From: Paenibacillus urinalis
GTDB lineage: Bacteria > Bacillota > Bacilli > Paenibacillales > Paenibacillaceae
Assembly: GCF_028747985.1 (NCBI RefSeq)
Contig: NZ_CP118108.1
Location: forward strand, 4,934,001-4,998,000
Reading direction: 5' to 3'
DNA length: 64,000 bases
Under the pieces are notes generated by a model. That model saw only the letters and a list, made by a program, of their open reading frames with translations. It had not been told where the DNA came from and made no database searches. The translations under genes were made by a program, and so were the position numbers. Each line of letters opens with the position of its first letter. Position 1 is the first letter of the stretch. Shown here piece after piece: positions 9,228-18,860 of the stretch.

Positions 9228-10115
9228 TTATCCTTTATTTCTGATCCCCATAACGTGACGGTCAATTCCAGCGAGATCCGGCACGACAATGATCTCATCC
9301 CAGTGGCCGGCCACGCGCAGCAGCTCGGCCACATCCTCCGCCTGGCCCTGGCCGAGCTCGAAGCCAATAAGCCGCGGCGGCGCAGCGAGCAGGGCCAGCT
9401 GCGCCATCATGGTCCGGTAAGGGCCGAGCCCATCCGGACCTCCATCCAGCGCGGTGCGCGGCTCATGCTCGCGCACCTCACGCTGCAGCCCGGCGATATC
9501 ATCCGCCGGGATATAGGGCGGGTTCGACACCAGGATGTCGACCCGCTCCCCCGCGAAGGGCGCCAGCAGATCGCCCTCGCGAAACTGCACGGCTGCGCCG
9601 TTCGCTGCTGCATTCTGTGCAGCTACGGCGAGCGCCTCCGGGCTGATGTCGCTTGCTTCGACATGCCAGCCCGTCCGCTTCACCGCCAGCGTCACCGCAA
9701 TGGCGCCGCTGCCTGTGCCAATATCTGCGGCCAGCGGTGTTCCGCCTGGCCACAGCCTGTCGCCGTGCAGCATGACAGCCTCGACGAGCAATTCCGTCTC
9801 GGGCCTTGGAATCAGCACGGCGGGACTCACCTTAAACGGCAGGCCGTAGAATTCCTGCCGCCCTATAATATATTGGGCCGGTTCCCCCTGGCCCTTGCGA
9901 TTCACGGCCTCTTCGAATGCCGGAATCTGCTCCTCCGGAAAAGCATCCGGCAGCGCCATGTAATAAGCAGCTCCCTCGAGCCCCAGAACGTACTCCAGCA
10001 GCAAACGTGCATTATTCTGCGGCTCCAGCACACCACAGTCTTCTAAAAAAGAGGAAGCCTTAAGAAAGGCTTCCCGATTGCTGCTTCCTTGCGGCAGTTC
10101 AAATGGCAACCGCAT
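9228..10115 (-). CDS. prmC: peptide chain release factor N5-glutamine methyltransferase
   Basis: Methylates the glutamine of the GGQ loop in RF1 and RF2 using SAM. Visible features are an N-terminal helical domain, the SAM-binding ADIGTGSGAIAVTLA (near 129-143), and the catalytic NPPYIP (near 198-203), which binds the substrate glutamine. The C-terminus ends in a conserved RHVMGIRNKG-like tail. The prfA stop lies only a few bases upstream and its substrate gene is thus co-transcribed. The central part is clearly richer in G+C than its neighbours. The start could be the ATG at 10115 or a TTG directly before it. Confidence 0.95.
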   Translation of the reverse strand: MRLPFELPQGSSNREAFLKASSFLEDCGVLEPQNNARLLLEYVLGLEGAAYYMALPDAFPEEQIPAFEEAVNRKGQGEPAQYIIGRQEFYGLPFKVSPAVLIPRPETELLVEAVMLHGDRLWPGGTPLAADIGTGSGAIAVTLAVKRTGWHVEASDISPEALAVAAQNAAANGAAVQFREGDLLAPFAGERVDILVSNPPYIPADDIAGLQREVREHEPRTALDGGPDGLGPYRTMMAQLALLAAPPRLIGFELGQGQAEDVAELLRVAGHWDEIIVVPDLAGIDRHVMGIRNKG

Positions 10116-10122
10116 CAAAGCT

Positions 10123-11190
10123 TTATTCCCCTTTTTCCATGATTTCTGCCTGCTCTGCGATTGTCAGGGCGGACAAAATTTCTTCAATCTCACCGTTCAT
10201 CACTTGATCCAGTCTATGCATGGTTAGACCGATCCGATGATCCGTTACACGGCTCTGCGGGAAGTTGTACGTACGAATCCGTTCACTGCGATCGCCCGTA
10301 CCGACCTTGCTTTTCCGCTCACCTGCATATTTCGCTTCTTCCTCTTGACGCATCATGTCATAGATCCGCGTACGCAGCACCTGAAGCGCCTTTTCCTTAT
10401 TGGAGTTCTGGGATTTGCCATCCTGACATGTAGCTACAATGCCCGTTGGCACGTGCGTTACCCGAACGGCCGATTTCGTCGTATTAACGGACTGACCGCC
10501 TGCACCGCTGGAGCAGAACGTATCGACACGAATATCCTTGTCGTGAATTTCAATATCAAAGTCCTCAGCTTCAGGCATAACCGCTACCGTAGAAGTGGAG
10601 GTATGAATCCGTCCTCCAGATTCTGTCGCAGGAATACGTTGTACCCGGTGAGCACCACTCTCGTATTTCATTTTGCTGTAAGCGCCGCGGCCATTGATCA
10701 TGAAGATAACCTCTTTGAATCCGCCAAGGTCACTCTCGTTCACGTCCATCAGCTCAACCTTCCAGCCTTGGGATTCTGCATAGCGTGTATACATCCGGTA
10801 AAGATCTGCAGCGAACAGCGCAGCCTCGTCACCGCCTGCCGCACCGCGGATCTCGACGATCACGTTCTTGTCATCGTTCGGGTCTTTCGGCAGAAGCAGA
10901 ATACGAATCTTCTCCTCGAGCTCCTGCTGGCGGGGAGCCAGCTCATCAATCTCCATCTTCACCATTTCACGCATCTCATCGTCAAGCTTCTCGTTCAGCA
11001 TTTGCTTCGCTGCATCGAGCTCTTCTACGACGGTTTTGTATTCGGAATAAGCCTCATAGGCAGGCTGTAAATCTGATTGTTCCTTCGAATAATCTCTCAG
11101 CTTCTTGCTGTCGCTGGCCACATCCGGGTCGCAGAGCAGCTCACTAAGCTTCTCATAACGATCCACAAGGGCTTGTAAACGATCCAACAT
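10123..11190 (-). CDS. prfA: peptide chain release factor 1
   Basis: Class I release factor that reads UAA and UAG. The 355-residue reading carries the GGQ motif in [17 protein letters not shown], the codon-recognition region with [13 protein letters not shown] (the P-A/V-T tripeptide form), and the long N-terminal coiled coil. The ATG at 11190 has GAGGTG six bases upstream; a GTG at 11199 overlaps this site. It is followed after a few bases by prmC, whose product modifies it. Confidence 0.97.
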   Translation of the reverse strand: MLDRLQALVDRYEKLSELLCDPDVASDSKKLRDYSKEQSDLQPAYEAYSEYKTVVEELDAAKQMLNEKLDDEMREMVKMEIDELAPRQQELEEKIRILLLPKDPNDDKNVIVEIRGAAGGDEAALFAADLYRMYTRYAESQGWKVELMDVNESDLGGFKEVIFMINGRGAYSKMKYESGAHRVQRIPATESGGRIHTSTSTVAVMPEAEDFDIEIHDKDIRVDTFCSSGAGGQSVNTTKSAVRVTHVPTGIVATCQDGKSQNSNKEKALQVLRTRIYDMMRQEEEAKYAGERKSKVGTGDRSERIRTYNFPQSRVTDHRIGLTMHRLDQVMNGEIEEILSALTIAEQAEIMEKGE

Positions 11191-11383
11191 AGTAATCACC
11201 TCTTCTTAAGCATCTTTCACATTCGTTCGTATCCGTCATTATATTATAAGGTTTAAAAGGTTGTAATGAGAGTATCGCTACAACGTCATCAATCCTTTGT
11301 CATTATTAATAATCTTAAAGTTAGAGCAAGTCTGTCGACTCTTTATTATATCATACGGCAAAGCGCTTGAGAAGATACTGTTG

Positions 11384-11443
11384 TGAGGATGTATTTGAGG
11401 ATGTATTTGAGGATGTATTTCAGGATGTACTTGAGGATGTTTT
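11384..11443. repeat. 12-bp tandem repeat, five copies
   Basis: The unit GAGGATGTATTT is present three times exactly and then as CAGGATGTACTT and GAGGATGTTTTT, all head to tail with no gaps. It lies in non-coding DNA between ychF and prfA. Function is unknown; copy number may vary between strains. Confidence 0.9.
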
Positions 11444-11532
11444 TTGATAACGCATGCTCCTTAGATGTACCGAAGCTAAGAAGCGAGGTTATGAATTCAG
11501 GCAATTATTCTGCCAATCCATGATTCCACAAT

Positions 11533-11572
11533 AAGGCCCCTGCCTTCCCAACAAGGAAAGGCAGGGGCCTCT
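11533..11572. terminator. strong hairpin after ychF
   Basis: AAGGCCCCTGCCTT pairs perfectly with AAGGCAGGGGCCT over a short loop, seven bases past the ychF stop. The run of Ts on the minus strand is weak, so it may act as a terminator or an mRNA-stabilising hairpin. Confidence 0.7.
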
Positions 11573-11578
11573 TCATGA

Positions 11579-12679
11579 TTAAACGTTAAAACGGAAGTGC
11601 ATCACATCGCCGTCCTGGACAATGTATTCTTTACCTTCCAGTCTCAGCTGACCGCGTTCTTTCGCTCCGTTCATGGAGCCTGCCGCCATCAGATCCGCAT
11701 AGGATACAACCTCGGCACGGATAAAGCCGCGTTCGAAGTCAGAGTGAATCACACCCGCTGCGCCAGGCGCTTTTGTACCTTTGTGGATCGTCCAAGCGCG
11801 AACCTCTTGAACACCTGCAGTAAAGTAAGTGTACAGACCAAGAAGGCGATAAGCTGCCTTAATCAGGCGATTAAGACCGGATTCCTCCAGCCCCAGCTCT
11901 TCAAGGAACATCTCCTTGTCTTCGCCTTCAAGCTCAGCGATCTCCGCTTCCACCTTAGCACTGATCGGTACCACTTCAGCATGCTCTGCCGCAGCAAATT
12001 CCTTCACTTGCAGGACATACGGATTCTTGTCCGCAGTAGACACTTCATCCTCGCTAACGTTCGCCGCATAAAGCACAGGCTTCATTGTCAGCAGGTGAAG
12101 ATCGCGAACGACGAGACGCTCGTCATCTGTCAGCTCCAGGCTGCGTGCTGGTTTGTCTTCATACAGCACTTCCTTTAGCTTCTCCAGAACTTCCACTTCC
12201 TGAGCACCCTGCTTGTTGCCGCCCTTCATATTCTTGCGGGCACGATCAATACGCTTCTCAACACTCTCAATATCAGCCAGAATCAGCTCTAGATTGATCG
12301 TTTGAATATCGGATACCGGATCGACCTTGCCGTCCACATGCGTAATATTCTCATCCTCGAAACAACGTACAACGTGCACAATCGCATCGACTTCGCGAAT
12401 ATGAGCCAGGAACTTGTTACCGAGTCCTTCACCCTTACTCGCACCGCGGACAAGCCCTGCAATGTCAACGAATTCAAATGCCGTAGGCACGGTCTTGTTC
12501 GGTTGTACCAGCTCTGTAAGTTTGTCCAGACGCTCATCCGGAACCTCAACGACACCGACATTCGGATCAATCGTACAGAAAGGATAGTTTGCGCTCTCCG
12601 CGCCTGCTTGGGTAATTGCATTAAAAAGGGTCGACTTTCCTACGTTCGGAAGTCCGACAATCCCTGCTTTCAAAGCCAT
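11579..12679 (-). CDS. ychF: redox-regulated ATPase/GTPase YchF (OLA1 family)
   Basis: Cytoplasmic P-loop nucleotidase of the Obg-related YchF family, thought to act on ribosomes and stress responses. The 366-residue protein has the G1 loop [13 protein letters not shown] (8-20), the G3 region [17 protein letters not shown] near 72-88, a central coiled-coil insert (about 130-170), and the C-terminal TGS domain with [14 protein letters not shown] and [13 protein letters not shown] endings. Family length is normal. AGGA lies just before the ATG. No sign of an operon partner. Confidence 0.96.
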   Translation of the reverse strand: MALKAGIVGLPNVGKSTLFNAITQAGAESANYPFCTIDPNVGVVEVPDERLDKLTELVQPNKTVPTAFEFVDIAGLVRGASKGEGLGNKFLAHIREVDAIVHVVRCFEDENITHVDGKVDPVSDIQTINLELILADIESVEKRIDRARKNMKGGNKQGAQEVEVLEKLKEVLYEDKPARSLELTDDERLVVRDLHLLTMKPVLYAANVSEDEVSTADKNPYVLQVKEFAAAEHAEVVPISAKVEAEIAELEGEDKEMFLEELGLEESGLNRLIKAAYRLLGLYTYFTAGVQEVRAWTIHKGTKAPGAAGVIHSDFERGFIRAEVVSYADLMAAGSMNGAKERGQLRLEGKEYIVQDGDVMHFRFNV

Positions 12680-12930
12680 GTATTCCTACAACTCCTCAAA
12701 TAAATATTTGTTTGCAGCGAGCGTTTCGCTGAGAAGAACGTCTTTCATAATGGTATGAATGGATTCGTTAAAAACGAAGATATCATGAAATTCATTCGAA
12801 ATGTATGCAATTTACGTGTATAAACTTTCGTGACAATCCCACTAATTATATATGAGAAGCGGTAGACCATCAAGATAAGAAGCGGCTAAAGTCTCCCATT
12901 TGTACATAATTCCCAGCACCAATCGTCAGC

Positions 12931-13389
12931 CTACAGTTCCTTATACATGGTAATGCTCTTCGCCTCATAGCCCATTTTCGCATACAGGCGCTTAGCCCGC
13001 TCATTATGACCAAATACATGAAGTCCAATCCGTTCAGCCTGTAATTTGCGAGCTTCCTTCTCCAGCAGCTCCATTGTCCGCGTACCGTAGCCCCTGCCCT
13101 GATATTCCTCGACTATATGTATGTCATACAGAAAGGCCTCTCTTACTCCATTCCGCAAGTAGATATTAAACCAGATAAATCCGATGACTTGTCCATCTCC
13201 TACACTTGAATCGACCAAGTTGTAAAAATAAGCATCTTGGGTAAGGTATCCTTCCGGGAGAATCCGGTGCATGTCCTCTAACGCCCGGCTCTCAGCATGC
13301 TCAGGCAGCCAGGTCCCGGCTGTAATCTTCTCCTGAGCATATTCTTTCAAAGTAGAGTTCATAAAATCCTCAAATTGCAATTCATTCAT
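12931..13389 (-). CDS. GNAT family N-acetyltransferase
   Basis: Acetyl-CoA dependent acetyltransferase of unknown substrate. The acetyl-CoA loop is EEYQGRGYGTRTMELL, followed by the GNAT beta-5 region GLHVFGHNERAKRLYAKMGYE that ends the fold. About 152 residues from the ATG at 13389, but the start is unsure: in-frame GTG codons at 13407 and 13419 lie closer to an AGGAAGG sequence, and the longest reading (to 13473) would overlap fni. It follows fni on the same strand. Confidence 0.8.
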   Translation of the reverse strand: MNELQFEDFMNSTLKEYAQEKITAGTWLPEHAESRALEDMHRILPEGYLTQDAYFYNLVDSSVGDGQVIGFIWFNIYLRNGVREAFLYDIHIVEEYQGRGYGTRTMELLEKEARKLQAERIGLHVFGHNERAKRLYAKMGYEAKSITMYKEL

Positions 13390-13432
13390 TGCACTAAGCC
13401 CAATCACGATCCAATTCACCTTCCTGACTGAT

Positions 13433-14542
13433 TCAACGTTTGATGAGTCTTGATGTGCCCCGAAGCTCTGCAATCGTTCTTGCGCCTATACCAAACATGG
13501 CAGCACGCAGCTCAAATTCAACCTGTGCCAATCTCTCATGAAGCGCCTCTTCTGAATGGACGGCGGATTCAAGCAAGGATCTCCCGAACCCGGCCAGATC
13601 TGCACCGAGTCCAAGCGCTTTGGCTGCATCCACTCCATTTGTTAATCCACCGCTGCCGATTAACGCCCCGGTCGGATTGTGCTCTCGAACCTCCAGGATG
13701 CAATCACTAGTAGGAATTCCCCAATCAGCAAAAGCTTCGGCTGCGGCTCTGCGCATCGGATCCTGATTGCGATACTTCTCCACCTGTACCCAGCTTGTCC
13801 CTCCGGCACCGGCAACATCAATAAATGAAACTCCAGCAGAATACAGCCGGGCTGCTGTGCTCCCATCAATTCCCCAGCCCACTTCCTTGACACCAACCGG
13901 AACCTCAAGCTTCTTGCACAGAGCTTCAATTCGCTGCAGCAGGCTGCTAAAATCCGTGTTTCCTTCGGGCTGAAAAACCTCCTGCAGACTGTTCAAATGC
14001 AATACCAGCATCGATGCACCTGCAATGTCAACTGCCCGCTGGCAGGCTTCTGCACCAAAGCCGTAGTTCAGCTGTACCGCTCCCAAATTCGCGATGACAG
14101 GTATGGTAGGCGCAAATCTTCGGACAGCAAAGGTATCACTAAGCTCGGGCTTCTCCACTGCTGCACGTATGGAGCCGACTCCGAGTGACCATCCTCTTGC
14201 TTCTGCTGCCGCAGCAAGACGTTCATTGATTAAGCCTGTCGTTTTGCTTCCACCGGTCATGGAGCTGATCAGCAGCGGTGTACGCAGCTCTTCCCCCAGA
14301 AAGGCGGCGGCAAGACGGATATCGGAGAAGCTAAGCTCCGGCAGCGCCAAATGGCGGAATCGATAATTCTCCAATCCGGTCGATACTCCCTGACCATTCA
14401 CGTCCTCATTCAGGCACAGCCTGACATGCTCCATTTTCCGTTCTCCGGTTGGGATCTCAGGCAGCAGTTGCTCACTAACCCGGAATTCATCTGCGCTAGT
14501 GTACCTGCTGTCATCATGATCCTGATCGGGTCGTTTATGCAT
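13433..14542 (-). CDS. fni: isopentenyl-diphosphate delta-isomerase, type 2
   Basis: FMN- and NADPH-dependent enzyme that balances IPP and DMAPP, the C5 units for isoprenoids. Signatures in order: RKMEHVRLCL, PLLISSMTGGS near 82-92, NLGAVQLNYGFG, LHLNSLQEVFQPEGNTDF, VGVKEVGWGI, GAGGTSWVQVEKYR and IGSGGLTNGVDAAKALGLGADL. The ATG at 14542 has GGAGG directly upstream and gives 369 residues. It lies 142 bp after the carotenoid operon in the same direction; a TATAAT at 14611-14616 suggests its own promoter in that gap. Its place beside the carotenoid genes fits a supply role. Confidence 0.94.
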   Translation of the reverse strand: MHKRPDQDHDDSRYTSADEFRVSEQLLPEIPTGERKMEHVRLCLNEDVNGQGVSTGLENYRFRHLALPELSFSDIRLAAAFLGEELRTPLLISSMTGGSKTTGLINERLAAAAEARGWSLGVGSIRAAVEKPELSDTFAVRRFAPTIPVIANLGAVQLNYGFGAEACQRAVDIAGASMLVLHLNSLQEVFQPEGNTDFSSLLQRIEALCKKLEVPVGVKEVGWGIDGSTAARLYSAGVSFIDVAGAGGTSWVQVEKYRNQDPMRRAAAEAFADWGIPTSDCILEVREHNPTGALIGSGGLTNGVDAAKALGLGADLAGFGRSLLESAVHSEEALHERLAQVEFELRAAMFGIGARTIAELRGTSRLIKR

Positions 14543-14684
14543 ACTCTCTTCTCCTCCTCTCCTCTCATCAAGTTGTGAGATTGATTTCACATTCTTTATT
14601 ATTCTGATCTATTATAACGAAACGAGTACATCTTATCGATGAGACCGCGCTTGAGTCTTTTTTTCATAATCATAGATAGATATC

Positions 14685-16166
14685 TCAGCCTGTATACTTC
14701 CTCGCTACCTGCTCTCCAACAAGCTGACCCGACAACGTTACAATCGGCGTTCCCCCGCCCGGATGTGTCGTTCCTCCGACAAACCATAAGTCCTCAATAT
14801 CCTTGTGCTTGTTGCCTGGCCGGAAGAAGGTCTGGTTCACCGTGTTGGAGGAAATACCATAGATGCCGCCGCGATAGGCAAGTGTATCTTGCTCGATCTG
14901 CTCCGGGTTGTAATGGATGATAACATCGGACTGATCCAGTCCGTCTATGCCTCTTGCTGCCAGTTTATCAAAAATCAGCTCCCGATAGGTGTCTGTATGC
15001 TGTTCCCAGCTCCAATTCTCAGACACATACGGCGCATTGGCCAGTATAAATAAGTTACTGCTTCCGTCCGGAGCCATTCCTTGCTCGGAGTAACCAGAAT
15101 AACACAGATACAGTGTCGGGTCCTGCGCCGCCTGCCGTCTCTGAAAGATATCCGTAAATTCATCCTGATAGACCTCCGGGAAGAACACCGTGTGATGCTG
15201 CAGCAGCTCATACTGCTTACGCACGCCGCACAGCGTTACGAACCCAGATAATGAGGGCTCGTAACGAGAGATCACCTTATCATTCATAGACGGGCGATAT
15301 TGCTCTGGAATAAGCAGGCGGTTCATGCTGAGCACATCTCCGTTTACGACCACGACATCAGCAGCGTATTCCCCCTTGTCACTCTGGACGCCTGCCGCCC
15401 TCCCATTTCGGATGCTCAGCTTGCTCACATGCTCTCCGGTATGAATACGCACCCCAAGCTCTTCTGCACGCTTGACCATCCCTGTAATGAGGGAAGAGGT
15501 TCCTCCTTCAACACCGTAAATGCCAAGATCGGCTTCGACATGACCCAGCATGGCGAAGATCGAAGGCGTACTGTAAGGAGATGCACCGATGTACGTAGCA
15601 TACCTCCCCAGCATCATCAGTGTATTCGGATGTTCAAAATATCGACGCAGCAGCGTATCCAGCTTGACGAGCGGCCTTACTCGCAGAAGGCTCTTTAACA
15701 TAGACATATTGTACTTATCCCTGGGAGTGAGCAGCAGCCGATTCAGAAACTTGTGTTCCGCCTCCGTATACAGCGCTTTGGATTCCTCCATAAACGCCTC
15801 GTATCGCAGTGCATCCTTCGAGCTGTAGACAGCCATCTGCTCCTTCATTTGTTCCCGGTCCTGCGTTAAATCCACTATACTGCCATCTGCAAAAACATTG
15901 CGTGTACGCGGATCAAGGTTATATAACCGCACGTAGTCTTCCATCGAGACCCCGGACTGTTCAAACACTTGGCGGAACACATGCGACATCGTAATGGTGC
16001 TGGGCCCTCGATCAAATGTATAGCCCTGCTCCGTAATTCTCTGAAGCTTGCCGCCCGGATGCTGCTGCCGCTCAAGCACGGTTACATCCATCCCTTCCGA
16101 TGCTAAACGAATGGCGCAGGACAGCCCTCCGAACCCTGCGCCGATAATGACTGCCTTCTTCTTCAT
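14685..16166 (-). CDS. CrtP/CrtNb-like carotenoid oxidoreductase
   Basis: FAD-dependent amine-oxidase-fold enzyme of the CrtN/CrtI family. The dinucleotide loop VIIGAGFGGLSCAIRLA is at 5-21 and the FAD-closing segment FVGGTTHPGGGTPIVTLSGQ lies near the C-terminus; the last part resembles staphylococcal CrtP, which oxidises the terminal methyl of diaponeurosporene, more than CrtN. 493 residues from the ATG at 16166, preceded by GGAGG; the ATG shares its A with the stop of the glycosyltransferase gene (TAATG), indicating coupled translation. It is the last gene of the seven-gene operon. Oxidase activity is inferred, not shown. Confidence 0.8.
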   Translation of the reverse strand: MKKKAVIIGAGFGGLSCAIRLASEGMDVTVLERQQHPGGKLQRITEQGYTFDRGPSTITMSHVFRQVFEQSGVSMEDYVRLYNLDPRTRNVFADGSIVDLTQDREQMKEQMAVYSSKDALRYEAFMEESKALYTEAEHKFLNRLLLTPRDKYNMSMLKSLLRVRPLVKLDTLLRRYFEHPNTLMMLGRYATYIGASPYSTPSIFAMLGHVEADLGIYGVEGGTSSLITGMVKRAEELGVRIHTGEHVSKLSIRNGRAAGVQSDKGEYAADVVVVNGDVLSMNRLLIPEQYRPSMNDKVISRYEPSLSGFVTLCGVRKQYELLQHHTVFFPEVYQDEFTDIFQRRQAAQDPTLYLCYSGYSEQGMAPDGSSNLFILANAPYVSENWSWEQHTDTYRELIFDKLAARGIDGLDQSDVIIHYNPEQIEQDTLAYRGGIYGISSNTVNQTFFRPGNKHKDIEDLWFVGGTTHPGGGTPIVTLSGQLVGEQVARKYTG

Positions 16167-17380
16167 TAGCTGTACCTCCGCCCTTTCCACACATAACCTT
16201 TGCCTGTGACTGCGCCGAGCCAGGAAGATATCCCGATCAGAATGACACAGGCGATGCTGACCGGATGCAGAAACATGAGCCACAGCGGCTGGCTGTTCAC
16301 CTGGTCAGCCACCCGCTTCACACCCATGCCGAGCAGGGTAGCAGCCAATCCATAGCCGATGACTAGAGGATCGCCTGTCAGCATCCCCGTGATCAGACCA
16401 ATGGGCGGCAGCAGGTACAGCAAGGCATACATGAGCAGCACGAGAGTCAGCAGCCAACCGCTGCGCCCCAGCCCCTCGAACAGGTTCTTCTTATATCCGT
16501 TCCATACCTCCCCTGCGTTCTGATACATCCGGGTATGGGTATGCTGATGGATATCAGCCAAGGTTACCGGTTCCCCTGCACGCTTTACTGCCCTGGCCAG
16601 CTGCATGTCGTCAAGCAGATCTGCCTTGATCGCGGCATGCCCTCCAGCAAGCTCATAGGTATCCCGATGAATGAACATAAAAGCTCCGGTCGCTGCAACA
16701 AATCTGGCGTCACCCGAGCCCCGTACAAGCCGAATCGGAAGATGGCTGATAATGGTGAATTTCATCATCGGTACAACCAGTTTTTCAAACCATGTACCTG
16801 TAACCTGTCTCGGGAAGCCCGTAACAAGTCCTGTCCCCTGCTGTACTGCGGTGTTCAGAACCGCCGTTATCGCATGGCGCTCAAGCCTAACATCGGCGTC
16901 CATGAACAGCCACCATGTCCCGGAAGCCTGTTCAGCAAGCTGATGACATGCATGGGATTTGCCCATCCACCCAGGCGCAAGCTCCCTGCCATCTATAATG
17001 CGGAGCCGCGAATCCTGTGCAGCTATCTCTTCCAAAATACGCCCGGTGGCATCTTCTGACCGGTCATTGAGGACAAGCACTTCCAGCTGGATGCCCTCTG
17101 TATCCGCTGCAAGTACACTTGTCAGGCAGTCTCCGATATGCAGCTCTTCATTACGGGCCGGGATCAGGATCGAGACCTTGACCACATCAGAAGCCCTTCC
17201 GTTCACATCGCTCAATTCCTTTATGGAGCCCGCTGTGATTGTACCTTTAGAGCCGCGTAACGCAGAGGAGCTCCCTGCATCGCCAAGACGCGGAAGCTGC
17301 CTTTTATTCCATATCGAGAAGGCCAGCTGTACAGTCAAAATGCCGCACAGGATCATGAGCAGATATGCCAGCACATTCAT
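16166..17380 (-). CDS. membrane glycosyltransferase family 2, CrtQ-like
   Basis: Predicted to attach sugar to a carotenoid carboxyl or hydroxyl group. A membrane helix (3-22) leads into the GT-A fold: VSILIPARNEELHIGDCL near 67-84, NDRSEDATG near 99-107, the metal-binding FMDADVRLER near 155-164, and the QLARAVKRAG region (Q-x-x-R) near 255-264. The C-terminal 120 residues hold about four membrane helices. Length and layout agree with staphylococcal CrtQ. Two bases separate the upstream acyltransferase stop from its ATG, and its own stop overlaps the next start. Confidence 0.83.
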   Translation of the reverse strand: MNVLAYLLMILCGILTVQLAFSIWNKRQLPRLGDAGSSSALRGSKGTITAGSIKELSDVNGRASDVVKVSILIPARNEELHIGDCLTSVLAADTEGIQLEVLVLNDRSEDATGRILEEIAAQDSRLRIIDGRELAPGWMGKSHACHQLAEQASGTWWLFMDADVRLERHAITAVLNTAVQQGTGLVTGFPRQVTGTWFEKLVVPMMKFTIISHLPIRLVRGSGDARFVAATGAFMFIHRDTYELAGGHAAIKADLLDDMQLARAVKRAGEPVTLADIHQHTHTRMYQNAGEVWNGYKKNLFEGLGRSGWLLTLVLLMYALLYLLPPIGLITGMLTGDPLVIGYGLAATLLGMGVKRVADQVNSQPLWLMFLHPVSIACVILIGISSWLGAVTGKGYVWKGRRYS

Positions 17381-17382
17381 GT

Positions 17383-18120
17383 CTATTGCTCCCTCCGCTT
17401 CACAAACACTTTCTCAAAGCGCTCACTCGTTGATCTCCTGCTGTGTATCAAGGATATGTATTCTACAGGCCGTCCGAGAGGAGCAGCCATGATCTCACGC
17501 TTCTGTCTCTCCAGCTGCCCAGTAAGTATCTCCTCCAGCATCCCCGTAATTTCACGGCTGGTGTAATCGGACCAGCTCTCCATAACCGGGTGGCCCGCGG
17601 TCAAGAGCGCCTCAGGCTTATCCTGGCTGTACAAGCCGTGTACAAGGGTTACTGGTATCACTGCCGTATTCGGCAAACGCGACAGCAGCAGTCCGACACC
17701 GCGCTCGAAGCCAAGCGGACGAACATCCTGATGCCGGATCTCTCCTTGCGGGAAGATCCAGACTCTATGACCTGCAGATAATAGCTCCCGTGTGTAATTC
17801 AACGTTTGGCGCACTTCCCCCGTATCGCCTGGGCGTATCGAATAGGCACCCAGCTTCCGAAAGAACGCAAATTTGTGCAGCTGCTCCTCCTCCATCATCA
17901 TATAGTGCTCACCAGAAGACAGCCGCTGCAGTGCATGATGCACGAGAAGCCCATCCCACCAGGAGCTGTGATTCATGATATAGAGGACAGGCAATCTGGA
18001 GTCTGCAGGATCCAGCTGTCCGCGAATACCAACATAGCTGAACCTGCGTGCAAGCAAGTACTTTTCATTGTATATCGAGAACAGCTGGTTAAAGAACCGG
18101 GACTTGTTTGCGGACAGCAT
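17383..18120 (-). CDS. 1-acylglycerol-phosphate-type acyltransferase (carotenoid operon)
   Basis: PlsC-family acyltransferase, 245 residues. The catalytic H-x4-D motif is in MNHSSWWDG (H51, D56) and the second block is WIFPQGE near 121-127. Its place between the hydratase and glycosyltransferase genes suggests it acylates the sugar of a glycosylated carotenoid, the role CrtO has in staphyloxanthin synthesis; sequence alone cannot exclude a lipid substrate. It starts inside the 3' end of the upstream gene (about 30 bp overlap) with GAGGGGAG before the ATG. Confidence 0.8.
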   Translation of the reverse strand: MLSANKSRFFNQLFSIYNEKYLLARRFSYVGIRGQLDPADSRLPVLYIMNHSSWWDGLLVHHALQRLSSGEHYMMMEEEQLHKFAFFRKLGAYSIRPGDTGEVRQTLNYTRELLSAGHRVWIFPQGEIRHQDVRPLGFERGVGLLLSRLPNTAVIPVTLVHGLYSQDKPEALLTAGHPVMESWSDYTSREITGMLEEILTGQLERQKREIMAAPLGRPVEYISLIHSRRSTSERFEKVFVKRREQ

Positions 18121-18859
18121 ATTGATGACTCCCCTCTGCTACAAAGATGGCAACAGCCGCAATGATGCTTGAACCGTACAGTCCATCTTGAAGCGCCAGC
18201 AGCCCAAACAACAAAATGAACATTTGGTACAGCAGCTTCCCTCTGCGCTGGAGAGACGGATTGTAATCTACCGGAGGCAGCAGCAGGGACAGAATTCCGC
18301 CCATGATAAACCAGCTGACAAAATTCGTCCATGGTACGCCATAAAATCCGCCAGCACCCTCCCAGCTCCAAAATTCCCGCTGGTGTGCGACAGGATCCAG
18401 CACCAGATCCATTACGCAGGCCCAGGCTCCGGTCTTGAGCGCCCGAACGAGTCTGCTTCTCATACCACGTCCGCCGCCGCTGAGGAGTGCAGCATTGCCT
18501 ACAACGGCAATCCATGCAAACCCCAGCGTAAATGGCACAGAGAACACATGGAACCCGAATAATCCTGAATAGCTGTAGTCACCAAACGGCCAGCCACTGT
18601 GGACTCCCAGCCATTCCACCCCCATTCCGCCTGTCCATATCAGGAAGGCAATGAGCCATACGGCAGGTCTTCTCCACCAGTCAAGAGACTGGTCAGACAT
18701 TGCCGGATTCAGCAATCTGCCAAATATGAGATCCATAGAGCACAAGGCATAGAAGACGAGGAATAATCCATTAGAAAAGTTCAAATATTCAGGAACACCA
18801 ATGGTTAGCAGCAGCACTGCACCAATGCTGTACCATATCCAATAGACGGTCTGGATCAT
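18089..18859 (-). CDS. CruF-like carotenoid hydratase (DUF422 family)
   Basis: Polytopic membrane protein of about 256 residues with six or seven hydrophobic segments. It resembles CruF / bisanhydrobacterioruberin hydratase (Caroten_synth family): the blocks EWLGVHSGWPFGDYSY near 84-99, FSVPFTLGFAWI near 106-117, DLVLDPVAHQREFW near 149-162 and FYGVPWTNFVSWF near 170-182 carry the conserved acidic and aromatic residues. Known members add water to the 1,2 double bond of an acyclic carotenoid end. The ATG at 18859 follows the synthase stop by one base; a longer reading would overlap that gene. Substrate here is unknown. Confidence 0.78.
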   Translation of the reverse strand: MIQTVYWIWYSIGAVLLLTIGVPEYLNFSNGLFLVFYALCSMDLIFGRLLNPAMSDQSLDWWRRPAVWLIAFLIWTGGMGVEWLGVHSGWPFGDYSYSGLFGFHVFSVPFTLGFAWIAVVGNAALLSGGGRGMRSRLVRALKTGAWACVMDLVLDPVAHQREFWSWEGAGGFYGVPWTNFVSWFIMGGILSLLLPPVDYNPSLQRRGKLLYQMFILLFGLLALQDGLYGSSIIAAVAIFVAEGSHQYAVRKQVPVL

Positions 18860-18860
18860 C

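Larger units (their letters stand above)
11191..11578. other. intergenic stretch between prfA and ychF
   Basis: About 390 bp without a gene. It holds AT-rich sequence upstream of prfA, a five-copy 12-bp tandem repeat at 11384-11443, and the ychF terminator at 11533-11572. No structured RNA was recognised. Confidence 0.7.

Noticed and set aside
9255..10046. 263-codon plus-strand frame opposite prmC
   Set aside because: prmC on the other strand carries all catalytic motifs; the long shadow results from high G+C content.
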